DNA of 64,000 bases from Nitrobacter sp051535215 (lineage in GTDB: Bacteria; Pseudomonadota; Alphaproteobacteria; Rhizobiales; Xanthobacteraceae): the NCBI RefSeq assembly GCF_051535215.1, contig NZ_JBPPLY010000012.1, positions 1 through 64,000 of the forward strand. Reading direction: 5' to 3'. How positions within the stretch are numbered: position 1 is the first letter of the stretch; every line of letters begins with the position of its first letter. The notes below the pieces were generated by a model. It was given only the letters and a program-made list of their open reading frames with translations, was not told the origin of the DNA and made no database searches. Shown piece after piece: positions 34,418 through 42,639 of the stretch. A program made the position numbers and the translations under genes.

Positions 34418-34765
34418 CTAGGTCAGTGTTGCGGCCAAGAGGATTGAGGAGAGGAAGGTATCCGCCTGCTTGTCATAACGGGTTGCGATGCGCCGGAAGT
34501 TCTTGAGACGGCAGAACATCCTCTCGATGACATTGCGTCCCTTGTAGGCATTTTTGTTGTAGCGATGAGGATGCTTGCGGGTCGGGCTTGGCGGGATAAC
34601 GGGTCTTGATCTGGTGTCCGGCGAGTACCTCTCTCAGACTCCTGGCATCATGAGCGCGATCGGCGAAAAGCCTCTTGGGTTGATATCCCGCCGCGAGCAG
34701 GCTGCGTGCAACGGTTCAATCCGCCGCCACTCCGCATCGCTTAGCCAATAAACCTGCTTCGCCAT
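34418..34765 (-). pseudogene. IS5 family transposase remnant with internal deletion
   Basis: Start MAKQVYWLSDAEWRRIEPL is the N-terminus of an IS5-type transposase. It is fused directly to a much later segment (LLAAGYQPKRLFADRAHDAR, SLREVLAGHQIKTRYPAKPD), and after a frame change ends NVIERMFCRLKNFRRIATRY and FLSSILLAATLT. The catalytic core between the two parts is deleted. Not active. Confidence 0.85.
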
Positions 34766-35380
34766 TCAGTCTCCCGATCATGGAAAACTTGAATCACATA
34801 GCCTCCTCCCTCGGAAGAATCCGGACGCTAGACCGGCATAGCACCTGATCGTCCCCATCTAGAAACATCACCAGCGCGACCTGCTGACGGTCCATTGATC
34901 GCCGCCGACATAGCGCCAATGCGCTTGTCATAGGGGATGAGCGCATGGAGAACTCAGACATGGTGACCTCCGACAAGAGGACGCTGCCCGCGGTGGGTCG
35001 CCGGAAGAATCTCAAAGACAGCTCCACTGGGCCGTCTTATCGATGCACTCTCAGTAGTAAGCGCGATGACCTCGCCGCCTTACAATGGAAGCAGCAGGCT
35101 CATAACATCGAGGCCGAGTTGGGTAAACTCCGAACAGATCAAGCTCCGTCCAGCCCGTTACAGGTGCTGGTCGATGAACATCGGTCGAGGAATCGCGCCG
35201 CGTCGTGCAGCAGCATTTCCCACCGATCTGGTATCATCCAGTCGGGGTTCTCGCGCGCTCCTAGCTCTGCCGTTCAGAATCATCGTCAGCATTGCAGCCT
35301 GTTCCCATGGGGCGCAGGTTGTGGTAACCCTAGACCGTACGGGTTATTAGCCTTCGCTAGATAGTGATAGGTTTTTCGCC
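34766..35380. other. 615-bp region without a recognisable gene
   Basis: Several short frames exist on both strands (for example plus-strand DDLAALQWKQQAHNIEAELG near 35065), but none has a family resemblance, good start and full length together. The region lies between an IS5 remnant and an intact LuxR gene and is probably decayed sequence plus the LuxR promoter. Confidence 0.5.
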
Positions 35381-36493
35381 ATGGGATCCAGCGGCGGCGC
35401 CCACCAATCCCTGAGAGAGGGCCTCTCCAATCTGGGAGACGCCGTCCTTGACCCGGCACAGTGGCCGGCTGTGATGGATCGCATTTGCAGAGCAGCGGGA
35501 GCGACGGGCGCATTCCTGGTTCAAGCTGACGCCCGCACGCCCGATGTGCCCAGGACCGACTCACTCCGCGACTTCGTCAACGACTACTTCCGGAACGGTT
35601 GGCACACGCGTGACGTACGTGCGGCGCGAGGCGCACCGTTGTTATTGTTGGGACGTTCCGTTGTCATCGACCAGGACATTCTGACTAAGGACGAGATCGC
35701 GAGAGAACCCCTGTACAATGAATGCAACCTGAAGCACGGACTCGCATGGTTCGCCGGCGTGAAGGTTTGGGCTGGTCCAACGCTATGGGCGATGGCTATT
35801 CAGCGGTCCGTCAAGGAGGGCCCCTTCACCCAATCGGAGAAGGAGGTTCTTGGATTGCTTTCCCGTCCCCTCAGCGAAGCCGCCACGCTTTCCGCGATGA
35901 TCGGCGGTGTTGCGCTGACAAGTGCCACAAGTGCACTGGATAGCATCGGCGAGCCTGCTGTTGCTCTCGGCCGGCACGGGTTGGTGCTGGAGTCGAACCT
36001 AGCTGCTGAAAAGCTGTTCGACGATGAGTTATATCTCCGGAACGGACGCCTATTCATAAAAGATCGTGACGGTAGCCGCCGTCTAGCTCAGTTGGCGGAT
36101 CACCTCACGACGGCTCCTGATACAGCTCCTTTCATCGCAAGCCCCATTGTGATCCGTCGAACCGTTAGACCACCGCTGATAGTTTGCACGCTTCCAATAC
36201 ACGGGGCGGCTCGCACACCGTTTCTGGGGGCTCGAGCGCTCTTGATCTTTCGTTCCACCGGCCCGCGGCCTGGCATCGAGCCGGCGTTGTTATCGGAAGT
36301 GTTTGGGTTGACCTCGGCGGAAGCTCGCGTGGCCGCTTTGGTTGCCAACGGGAAGTGTCCAGAGGACATCGCGCGACACATGAATACGTCGCGCGCAACC
36401 GTCAAGAACCAGCTGAAAATGGTGTTTCAGAAAACAGGTGTCCATAGGCAGGCGGAGCTTGTCGCACTGTTAGCAAGCTTCCCTCGGAGATAG
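35381..36493 (+). CDS. LuxR family transcriptional regulator
   Basis: A 370-residue regulator with a C-terminal LuxR/GerE HTH (FGLTSAEARVAALVANGKCPEDIARHMNTSRATVKNQLKMVFQKTGVHRQAELVALL). The N-terminal two thirds resemble the PAS/GAF-like sensor of rhizobial single-domain LuxR proteins (MDRICRAAGATGAFLVQAD; DYFRNGWHTRDVRAAR; LDSIGEPAVALGRHGLVLESNLAAEKLF). No autoinducer-binding domain or synthase is nearby. The ligand and targets are unknown; neighbouring secreted-protein genes are possible targets. Confidence 0.87.
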   Translation: MGSSGGAHQSLREGLSNLGDAVLDPAQWPAVMDRICRAAGATGAFLVQADARTPDVPRTDSLRDFVNDYFRNGWHTRDVRAARGAPLLLLGRSVVIDQDILTKDEIAREPLYNECNLKHGLAWFAGVKVWAGPTLWAMAIQRSVKEGPFTQSEKEVLGLLSRPLSEAATLSAMIGGVALTSATSALDSIGEPAVALGRHGLVLESNLAAEKLFDDELYLRNGRLFIKDRDGSRRLAQLADHLTTAPDTAPFIASPIVIRRTVRPPLIVCTLPIHGAARTPFLGARALLIFRSTGPRPGIEPALLSEVFGLTSAEARVAALVANGKCPEDIARHMNTSRATVKNQLKMVFQKTGVHRQAELVALLASFPRR

Positions 36494-36889
36494 GCGGGTC
36501 GGGGCGGCAGGACATTTGCCGACTCCTCGTTAAGCGGCCACACTCCAATGTTTCATTGTGATTGATAGACGCGGGTCAGATCGAGCTTAAAATGATTTCC
36601 CCCATAAAGCGGCCCGCTACCAGGACGCGGTAAGCTCACAAGAGCAAATTTCAGACGTCTTAGCCCCGTTCGGGTCATGCGCAATCGAGACGAACGGTTC
36701 TTTGCTTTGAGCACTCGCTAGATCGCCCCGTAGTAGAGGCCAGGATGGAGAACTTATGTTATTCGGCGTTCAAATTTTGCACGTCGAATGACAGCTGGAA
36801 GAACTCGGGGTTAGGCGAGGCGGATCTTGATAGCGTGAGCTGGTCGGACGATGCCGTTCTGACCAAACGGGACTCCGGAGTCGCCCATT
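36494..36889. other. intergenic region with recurrent TAGCCC..GGGT motif
   Basis: About 396 bp with no supported gene. TAGCCCCGTTCGGGTCATGC at 36661 belongs to a short motif also seen at 31769, 37509 and 41834, each upstream of a gene for an exported protein. Confidence 0.5.
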
Positions 36890-37477
36890 ATGTGTCGCGT
36901 CAGCTTAAGCTTTCATCTTGCGATTACTACGGTTTCCATTCTGGCGTCGTCCCTATCAGCTATGAGCGCTTCGGCCGAGGACGTTTCAAAAAAGTGCGGT
37001 CCCGGCATCTATTGCGTGGAAGAGATGCTCTGCATCGGCAGGATTGACGGGACTCCTCCGCCGGACATGAATCCCAATTTCTTCGTCGAACTTCTGACCC
37101 TGCGCTCGGCTAAGCTCGTCCGAAAAGACAAGACGCTGGCCGATGGCCTGATGATGGATGACGTGCCTCTTGGTGATGATCATCCAAATATCACTATGGA
37201 GGAAGCCAAGAAGCTCGCCGATTGGACTAAGGGGCGAACTGGCCCTCCAGCCCGGATGAAGGACGACAGGCATGTTTCGACGAAGTGGGACACGGTCGGA
37301 TTTTCCGACGGCCTGTCGCTGACCATCGAGAGAGCCGAGCCACTTGGGCCTCACCGGTGGGACGTGTTGAACGGCTCGGCAAACTACAAAGGTATAACGG
37401 TCAGTGACTACAAGATGAACTATCAGTGCGAGGCGCTGGTAGTGGATGCGCCGTCGCTTGTCGTGGACGATAAATAG
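36890..37477 (+). CDS. hypothetical secreted protein (195 aa)
   Basis: The N-terminus MCRVSLSFHLAITTVSILASSLSAMSASAE is a signal peptide. The mature part has Cys pairs near the front (KKCGPGIYCVEEMLC) and one near the end (MNYQCEALVVD), suggesting disulfides in the periplasm or outside the cell. No family recognised. It precedes the interrupted protease gene on the same strand and is part of the secreted-protein cluster. Confidence 0.65.
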   Translation: MCRVSLSFHLAITTVSILASSLSAMSASAEDVSKKCGPGIYCVEEMLCIGRIDGTPPPDMNPNFFVELLTLRSAKLVRKDKTLADGLMMDDVPLGDDHPNITMEEAKKLADWTKGRTGPPARMKDDRHVSTKWDTVGFSDGLSLTIERAEPLGPHRWDVLNGSANYKGITVSDYKMNYQCEALVVDAPSLVVDDK

Positions 37478-37552
37478 CGGTCGCAGGTTTTTTGTTTTTA
37501 TGCGAGCTGGCCCATTTGGGTTGTCTTACTCTAGGCTCAACAGAAACTGGTC

Positions 37553-38260
37553 ATGATGTTTGTCTTGTTCCCTTTTGAGAGAAAGACTCTCAAAGTCGCG
37601 TTCGTTGTCCCTCTCTGGCTGTTCGCGTGCAACAATCCGATTTCTGCTACCGAGCAAACGTTCAATTATCGGATCGATCGTTCTGTCGACGAATTTTCAA
37701 AATACCTTGTAAAGGTGGCGGATTACTTTGAAGCGCCGCCACGCATTGCGGTCGCAAGTTTGGACAAAGCCAGTCAGAACAGATATGCGGCAACGGGCAA
37801 ATTATACTGTAGGCTTTTGAATGGACGCCAGACCTACAAAGGTAGCGCCCAACTGACATATAAACACGATCTAATTACAACAGCAGGCCATTCCCTAATT
37901 AACATTGAAGGCACCAACTGCCAAACAATGGCGAGAGCGCAGGATTGCAAGTTTATTATCAACGTTGGCGGCAAAACTCGTGAAATGGGCATCGCTGGGC
38001 TTGAAGGGATAGGCCTCTCGTGTCCGACGAAGAACTCGCCCGACGATGACTGGGCCATTATGCGCCTCATGCGACCGATCAAGGATGTGGAGCCGTACGG
38101 AATCAGCAATCAAAGTCAGTTACTGTCAATCGGAACGCGCGTAGTCACTGTTGCTCATTCCGTCGATTTCAAATCACCCGCACAGCATGAGTTGGGCGTG
38201 AAACATTATGGAATGTGTTCTGGCGATGTTTCACTTTACATACCCAACGACATGATGTAG
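37553..38260 (+). pseudogene. trypsin-like serine protease, N-terminal part, cut by IS1595-type transposon
   Basis: Signal peptide (VVPLWLFACNNPISA) and a protease domain with catalytic His in LITTAGHSL and Asp in NSPDDDWAIMRL. It follows the intact paralogue at 45306 as far as VKHYGMC; the natural reading then runs into the left end of the transposon (from 38222) and ends at a stop within it. The Ser region is lost here; the 3' end of the gene survives beyond the element at 41216. About 25 residues expected between the two parts are absent. Confidence 0.85.
38222..38246 (+). repeat. left terminal inverted repeat of the IS1595-type transposon
   Basis: Begins GGCGATGTTTCACTT and ends CATACCCA. 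It matches the reverse complement of the right end at 23 of 25 positions. Confidence 0.9.
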
Positions 38261-38284
38261 ATTCTGGCCATTGGAGATTAAGTC

Positions 38285-39214
38285 ATGGCCAACTCAGTTC
38301 TTTCAGACGTCCGATTTCATAACGAAGATGCTGCTTTCGAGTATGTCGAAGCTCAACTTTGGCCTAATGGCCCTGTCTGCCCGCACTGTGGCAATGCTGA
38401 TAGCGCGAAGATTGGCCGTCTTCAGGGTAAGACCACGCGCGTTGGACTGCGCAAGTGCTACGAGTGCCGCAAGCCTTTCACTGTCCGTATGGGCTCGATC
38501 TTCGAGGAGTCGAAACTCCCCCTTCGGTTCTGGCTTCAAGCCATCCATTTATTGTGCGCTTCTAAGAAGGGAATCTCGACCCGCCAGCTTCAGCGGATGC
38601 TTGGCTGCGGCATGAAAACCGCGTGGTTCCTCGGTCACCGAATCCGCCATGCCATGGCTCCCGGCGGGGATGTCGGTCCGCTTGGTGGTGCCGGTAAGAC
38701 CGTGGTTGCGGACGAAACCGAATTGGCTCGTTCGAAGAAAACCCGGCGCTCTGAGAACTTCCGACGTAAGACTCATAACCCGATTGTTGTCAGTCTCGTT
38801 GAACGAGACGGCGCTATCCGATCCACCTTTCTTGACCATCGTATGGTTATGAGCGTGGTACGCCAGAACGTGCATCCAGATAGCCGCTTCATGACCGATA
38901 GCGCACAGCACTACAAGCATGCGCCCGTTGCGAAGCACGAGTTTGTCGATCACTCTAAGTTTGAATGGACGCGTGGCGACGTTTCAACAAACGAACTGGA
39001 AGGCTTCTTTTCTGTGCTGAAGCGCGGCCTTGTTGGGACCTACCAGCATGTCGATAAGAAGCATTTGGATCGGTATCTGGCCGAATTTGATTTCCGTCAG
39101 AACACCCGCGCAAAGCTTGGCGTGGACGACGAAATGCGCGCGGATTTGGCGCTAAGAAGCTTTGTCGGTAAGCGGCTCACATATGCAGCAACTAATAGCG
39201 CCGAGGAAGCTTAA
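38285..39214 (+). CDS. IS1595 family transposase (ISXO2-like)
   Basis: A full-length transposase of 309 residues. N-terminal zinc ribbon: CPHC at 32-35 and CYEC at 58-61. The catalytic DDE-type domain follows, with VVADETE (Asp143), FMTDSAQHY and TNELEGFFSVLKRG (the Asn/Glu of this family). Codons are intact from start to stop, so it may still be active. The left inverted repeat lies 39 bp upstream. Confidence 0.93.
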   Translation: MANSVLSDVRFHNEDAAFEYVEAQLWPNGPVCPHCGNADSAKIGRLQGKTTRVGLRKCYECRKPFTVRMGSIFEESKLPLRFWLQAIHLLCASKKGISTRQLQRMLGCGMKTAWFLGHRIRHAMAPGGDVGPLGGAGKTVVADETELARSKKTRRSENFRRKTHNPIVVSLVERDGAIRSTFLDHRMVMSVVRQNVHPDSRFMTDSAQHYKHAPVAKHEFVDHSKFEWTRGDVSTNELEGFFSVLKRGLVGTYQHVDKKHLDRYLAEFDFRQNTRAKLGVDDEMRADLALRSFVGKRLTYAATNSAEEA

Positions 39215-39352
39215 GGCTCCTTTGCAGCTAGAATTTCGGCTTCCTTCTAAACGTCGCAGCAAGAAATAATGTGTTACAGTAGCATCCGATGGTGTTGCTA
39301 GCGTGATTGATTCCCGTCGCGTGAGAGGGGCGAATTAAGAAGGCCAACTGTC

Positions 39353-40159
39353 ATGGCGCGCATCAAAGTGAGATTTAAGATCAACCAGGGGCGTCACGGC
39401 GCCCCTATGGCGAAGCTTGGAAAGATTTCGGAACAAGCCGAAAGATTTTTGAGGTCGTTGGCGGCGGATTGCGACATAGAAAGCCAAGCGGGCGAATGGC
39501 TGGCGGTACACTTCGACAACGGCTCGGTGTCCTATGACGCTGAATTTCAGGGCGATGTTCCGCCGGGGGCCGCCCAAATATTCACGCGTAATTTGGAATT
39601 TTTAGCGGATTTCGATCCTGCTACGGAGGGCTTGAACGCCGCGATCAAACCTGCCACTGCGCTGGAATACGCTCGCATTGGCTCAATTATTGACCCGGAT
39701 GAAGAGATAGGACTCGGAATTTACGCTCCTGATGCTTTGGAATCCAGAGCGCCGAGGTGGCGCGCAATCACCTATCGGAAAAGCGTAGCTTTAAAGCGAG
39801 AGATAGAAACTCCGGTGCCTTCCCATGGTTCCGTGCAGGGCATCCTGCACGCGTGGTTCAAGGAAGCTAGAGAGCCTTACTTTCAACTGAGGGAGTTATC
39901 TACAGACACTATCGTCAAGGTGATTTATTCGTCCGCGCTTTACGCTGATGTAGCTAAGGCGGTCCAACAGCGCACCACCATGTTGATGGTTTCGGGCAGC
40001 ATGCTTTTTGATCGTTCAACCCGTCTTGCGATTGAACTGCGCGCTGACAGAATCGACCCGATAACGATGCTGTCTACGGCCGAGTTTGAAGAATTTTTTG
40101 GCAGCGCTCCTGATTATGTTGCCGAGATGGATGCTGACGAGACTTGGGCAAATGGTTGA
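39353..40159 (+). CDS. transposon cargo: unknown 268-aa protein paired with PIN gene
   Basis: A soluble protein of 268 residues starting MARIKVRFKINQGRHGAPMA. No known domain is recognised. It has a basic N-terminus, a middle with Trp/Tyr-rich segments (WRAITYRKSVALKREIETPV) and a regular alpha/beta composition. Its last 8 nt overlap the start of the PIN-domain gene, so the two are translated together, as antitoxin and toxin often are; an immunity or RNA-targeting role is possible but not shown. At 268 residues it is long for a classical antitoxin. Confidence 0.75.
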   Translation: MARIKVRFKINQGRHGAPMAKLGKISEQAERFLRSLAADCDIESQAGEWLAVHFDNGSVSYDAEFQGDVPPGAAQIFTRNLEFLADFDPATEGLNAAIKPATALEYARIGSIIDPDEEIGLGIYAPDALESRAPRWRAITYRKSVALKREIETPVPSHGSVQGILHAWFKEAREPYFQLRELSTDTIVKVIYSSALYADVAKAVQQRTTMLMVSGSMLFDRSTRLAIELRADRIDPITMLSTAEFEEFFGSAPDYVAEMDADETWANG

Positions 40160-40691
40160 CGTTCGCAAAGTCTATATGGATGCATGCTGCTTCATCGATA
40201 TGGTGAAGGTAAAGGTCGGGAAAGTCGTTACGCAGGACAGAGATATCGATGTTTGGCATTTAAAGCGTCTTCTTGAGGCCAATAGAGATAAGGAAATCGA
40301 GATTTATTCTTCTACAATCTCTATTGCCGAATGCACTCACGCAGGCGAAAACGACATTAGTCCATCCGTAAAATCTGAATTTGATCGATTGCTGATGTCG
40401 GGGCAATATGTGCGATTGGTCCAGCTAACGCCCTTCATTGCCACCGATGCCCGCGACCTGCGATGGATTCAAAGCATCAATCTCAAGGGTGCCGACAGTA
40501 TCCATGTTGCGTCAGCGCTGGCCATGAACTGTGAGGAGTTTTTGTCGTCAAACGGTAGACTTGCGCGCTTAGGAAATGCCGGAAATGCGCTCGTGAGGTT
40601 GGGGCTACAGGTTCGCGGTGGAAGACAAACGAGATGCCTTCCTGAGAGGTACCGACAGCTAACGCTTCCCGATGAATCTCGTGGGAACTAA
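40152..40691 (+). CDS. transposon cargo: PIN-domain protein
   Basis: A 179-residue PIN-fold protein, predicted metal-dependent ribonuclease. The acidic triad is visible: Asp10 in VYMDACCFID, Glu60 in SIAECTHA and Asp115 in KGADSIHVASALAMNC, with the closing SNGRLARL. PIN proteins act mainly as toxins of VapBC-type pairs or as RNA-processing nucleases. It starts inside the preceding gene (ATG 40152) and precedes a short gene by 1 bp. The linked partner is not a VapB-like antitoxin. Confidence 0.85.
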   Translation: MVDVRKVYMDACCFIDMVKVKVGKVVTQDRDIDVWHLKRLLEANRDKEIEIYSSTISIAECTHAGENDISPSVKSEFDRLLMSGQYVRLVQLTPFIATDARDLRWIQSINLKGADSIHVASALAMNCEEFLSSNGRLARLGNAGNALVRLGLQVRGGRQTRCLPERYRQLTLPDESRGN

Positions 40692-40692
40692 C

Positions 40693-40845
40693 ATGGACAA
40701 AAAGACCAAACAAAAGCCAGACGATCCTGAGCAGTCCAAACGCTTCCTTGAGGCCGCCAAAGAGGCTGGAGCAGATGAGACCCCCAAGGGTGCTGAGCGC
40801 GCCTTTAAGGCTGTGGTGAAGCCTAGGAGTCGCAAAGATGGCTGA
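40693..40845 (+). CDS. transposon cargo: small charged protein (50 aa)
   Basis: MDKKTKQKPDDPEQSKRFLE and AAKEAGADETPKGAERAFKA, ending VVKPRSRKDG. Highly charged with no hydrophobic core, one predicted helix; the pattern (SKRFLEAAKEAGADE) recalls short accessory proteins seen widely in alphaproteobacteria beside mobile genes. It overlaps the next gene by 8 nt and follows the PIN gene by 1 bp, so it belongs to the same operon. Confidence 0.75.
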   Translation: MDKKTKQKPDDPEQSKRFLEAAKEAGADETPKGAERAFKAVVKPRSRKDG

Positions 40846-41182
40846 AGGCGGCTGGGTCGTCTTAGGGGCTGCGATCGGCACCATTGGTTCGGTCGCTACG
40901 ACCTTCTTGAATGCTTGGCTGACGAGGAAAGATAAGCCGGATCACTTTGACAAGAAGGCCATGAAACTCTTGGAAGCTGTTCTCAAGGACAGCGAGCAAC
41001 CATGGCACCACATTGAAACGCTGTCTCGGCTTGTCGGGCTTTCGCGACAGGACACCCGTGAATTGCTCTTGCTAATAGGCGCACGCGGCAATGAAAGTGG
41101 GTCTGGAGCTTGGGCCTTGATTTCTCGCGTAGGGACCGAAATCAACTCCAGCCAAGTACAGAACGACGCGAAAACTAGCTAA
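40838..41182 (+). CDS. transposon cargo: small membrane-anchored protein (114 aa)
   Basis: One N-terminal hydrophobic segment (GWVVLGAAIGTIGSVATTFLNAWL), then a basic linker and a helical domain (HIETLSRLVGLSRQDTRELLLLIGARG) that could be a winged-helix-like fold. The ending is soluble. Last gene of the cargo operon; it stops 9 bp before the right inverted repeat. Confidence 0.72.
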   Translation: MAEGGWVVLGAAIGTIGSVATTFLNAWLTRKDKPDHFDKKAMKLLEAVLKDSEQPWHHIETLSRLVGLSRQDTRELLLLIGARGNESGSGAWALISRVGTEINSSQVQNDAKTS

Positions 41183-41190
41183 TTTCGCTA

Positions 41191-41215
41191 TGGGTATGCG
41201 AAGTGAAACATCGCC
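41191..41215 (-). repeat. right terminal inverted repeat of the IS1595-type transposon
   Basis: Ends AAGTGAAACATCGCC, the reverse complement of the left end except for two positions. Confidence 0.9.
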
Positions 41216-41385
41216 GAGGAAGTCTACTGTCTCTTGACCCAGATCCGGTCCTGCTCGGAGTTGTGTCCCAGAGTTTTGAAACTTCGGCTCAGGCCAACGC
41301 AGCACAGGCCAATGGAAAGCCGCGCATGGTGCATTGGCAAAAGGATGGAAACGGTACTTATTATCGAACTCTGACTTTCTCGTAA
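41216..41385 (+). pseudogene. trypsin-like serine protease, C-terminal part beyond the transposon
   Basis: GSLLSLDPDPVLLGVVSQSF and HWQKDGNGTYYRTLTFS match the end of the paralogue at 45306 (GSLLTPGSNPILLGIVTNGG; DWQLDGQGTYYATL). It is the 3' remainder of the gene starting at 37553. The catalytic Ser motif just before GSLL is missing. Confidence 0.85.
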
Positions 41386-41509
41386 CGCTTATAGAGGCTG
41401 GAGAAAAATCTCGAGATTTGATTCTCGGCAGTCATGCTCAACCATAGTCTGATCGAGGCAAGCTGGACCGATGTGAGATCGTAAGCGTATTTATAGGACT
41501 GTAGGATAT

Positions 41510-41658
41510 CCGAAGACAATCCGTATTGATCAAGGCTAGGAGTTCGTTTCGCGCGATCTCGATTTGTGGGCCTATCAACGCGACGTTATTTCTTCTTCTC
41601 GCGCCCCGGCAAACCGACCGACAATAGCTTCATCAAATCAGTCAACGGAAAGGTAGCC
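41510..41658 (+). pseudogene. IS3 family transposase (orfB) fragment; gap 41386-41923
   Basis: PKTIRIDQG, a stop codon, EFVSRDLDLWAYQRDV, then after a one-base shift FFFSRPGKPTDNSFIKSVNG. This is the second-Asp to third-Glu stretch of an IS3 integrase core, broken by a nonsense codon and a frameshift. The rest of the gap holds no gene; the motif TAGCCCATTTGGGTCATGC lies at 41834. Confidence 0.85.
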
Positions 41659-41923
41659 CTCCGGTGAGCCTCCGGGTGAAGCCTAAAGGCGCTGTTCGTT
41701 GTGAGGATGACGACCTAGGACGTCTCTGCATGACTTACCGGCGGCTTCTTCACAGACCCTGCCTCAGTGGCAAGCGGCTCAATCACCGACTAGCGGCCAA
41801 ATTGTAGAACAAATAAGGAAATTTCGCGAGTCCTAGCCCATTTGGGTCATGCATGTAGGAGTGCGTTTTGCAGGATTAGGTGTGGGCCAGTGCCCAAATG
41901 AGACTCAATAGGGGCCGGTCACG

Positions 41924-42598
41924 ATGTTTGTCTTGTACCCTTTTGAAGGAAAGGCTCTCAAGATCGCGCTCGTCGTCTCTCTCTGGCTGTTCGCGTCCAA
42001 CAATCCGATTTCGGCTGGTCAGCCTCATAACAGGCGACTTGCCCCGAACCGCCCTACGAAGCTTTTCTACTGTCTGGAAGGGTGGAAGACCTCTGCGGAG
42101 CCTGATGCACTTATGCTTGACGAACGAACTCCGGGCTCTGGCAATCCAACAGAAACAGATCTGGATCGATCGGCGCTCATTGATTCGGTTCAATGCGCGC
42201 CAAGTGAGGATCAGATAAGAGCGGATTTTTGCTATAATGACCTTTCAAATGCCACCAAGAGAACTTCCTTGAAGTTTTCCGAAGATAGTTTTGAACTTAC
42301 CAGAAAGAACGTAGTTTCAATTCGGAGCACAGCCGCGATTCTAGTCAACTGCCCGTCACTGAAAATCGTGGTCGCGGGTCACACCGACGCTCGCGGGTTG
42401 GTGGCCGGTAATCAAAGGCTCGCAGCTCATCGAGCCCAAGCGGTGACGACGGCGCTTGAACGGCTTGGAGTCGACGCCGGACAGCTGATGACTGCAAGCT
42501 GGGAGGAGCCTAGGAATAAGTGCTCTCGCGGGTCCCACCGCGTTCGATCTTTATGTAATTCTCGAAGCAGAAATGTTAAACTATCCGTTGCACGCTAA
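41924..42598 (+). CDS. secreted protein with OmpA-like peptidoglycan-binding domain
   Basis: A 224-residue protein. The signal peptide (ALKIALVVSLWLFASNNPISA) is nearly identical to that of the interrupted protease at 37553. The C-terminal half is an OmpA/MotB domain: LKFSEDSFELT, LKIVVAGHTDARGLVAGNQRLAAHRAQAVTTALERLGVDAGQLMTASW. The last ~35 residues, Arg/Ser-rich, do not follow the family and may reflect a frameshift near 42515. Possibly anchors to the cell wall. Confidence 0.75.
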   Translation: MFVLYPFEGKALKIALVVSLWLFASNNPISAGQPHNRRLAPNRPTKLFYCLEGWKTSAEPDALMLDERTPGSGNPTETDLDRSALIDSVQCAPSEDQIRADFCYNDLSNATKRTSLKFSEDSFELTRKNVVSIRSTAAILVNCPSLKIVVAGHTDARGLVAGNQRLAAHRAQAVTTALERLGVDAGQLMTASWEEPRNKCSRGSHRVRSLCNSRSRNVKLSVAR

Positions 42599-42639
42599 GC
42601 TTGATCTTATCTCATCAGGTTAGATTCTCGGCTCGTCCT

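Larger units (their letters stand above)
38222..41215 (+). mobile_element. IS1595-family transposon with four-gene cargo operon
   Basis: A 2,994-bp element bounded by 25-bp terminal inverted repeats and inserted in a protease gene. It carries an ISXO2-like transposase and, downstream on the same strand, four tightly spaced cargo genes. IS1595 is known for members with passenger genes, including groups named from Nitrobacter. No 8-bp target duplication is seen: flanks are TGTGTTCT (left) and GAGGAAGT (right). Confidence 0.85.

Noticed and set aside
40152..40691. PIN gene as a plain VapC toxin
   Set aside because: The gene upstream is a 268-aa protein with no VapB-like domain, and two further coupled genes follow; the simple label would mislead.
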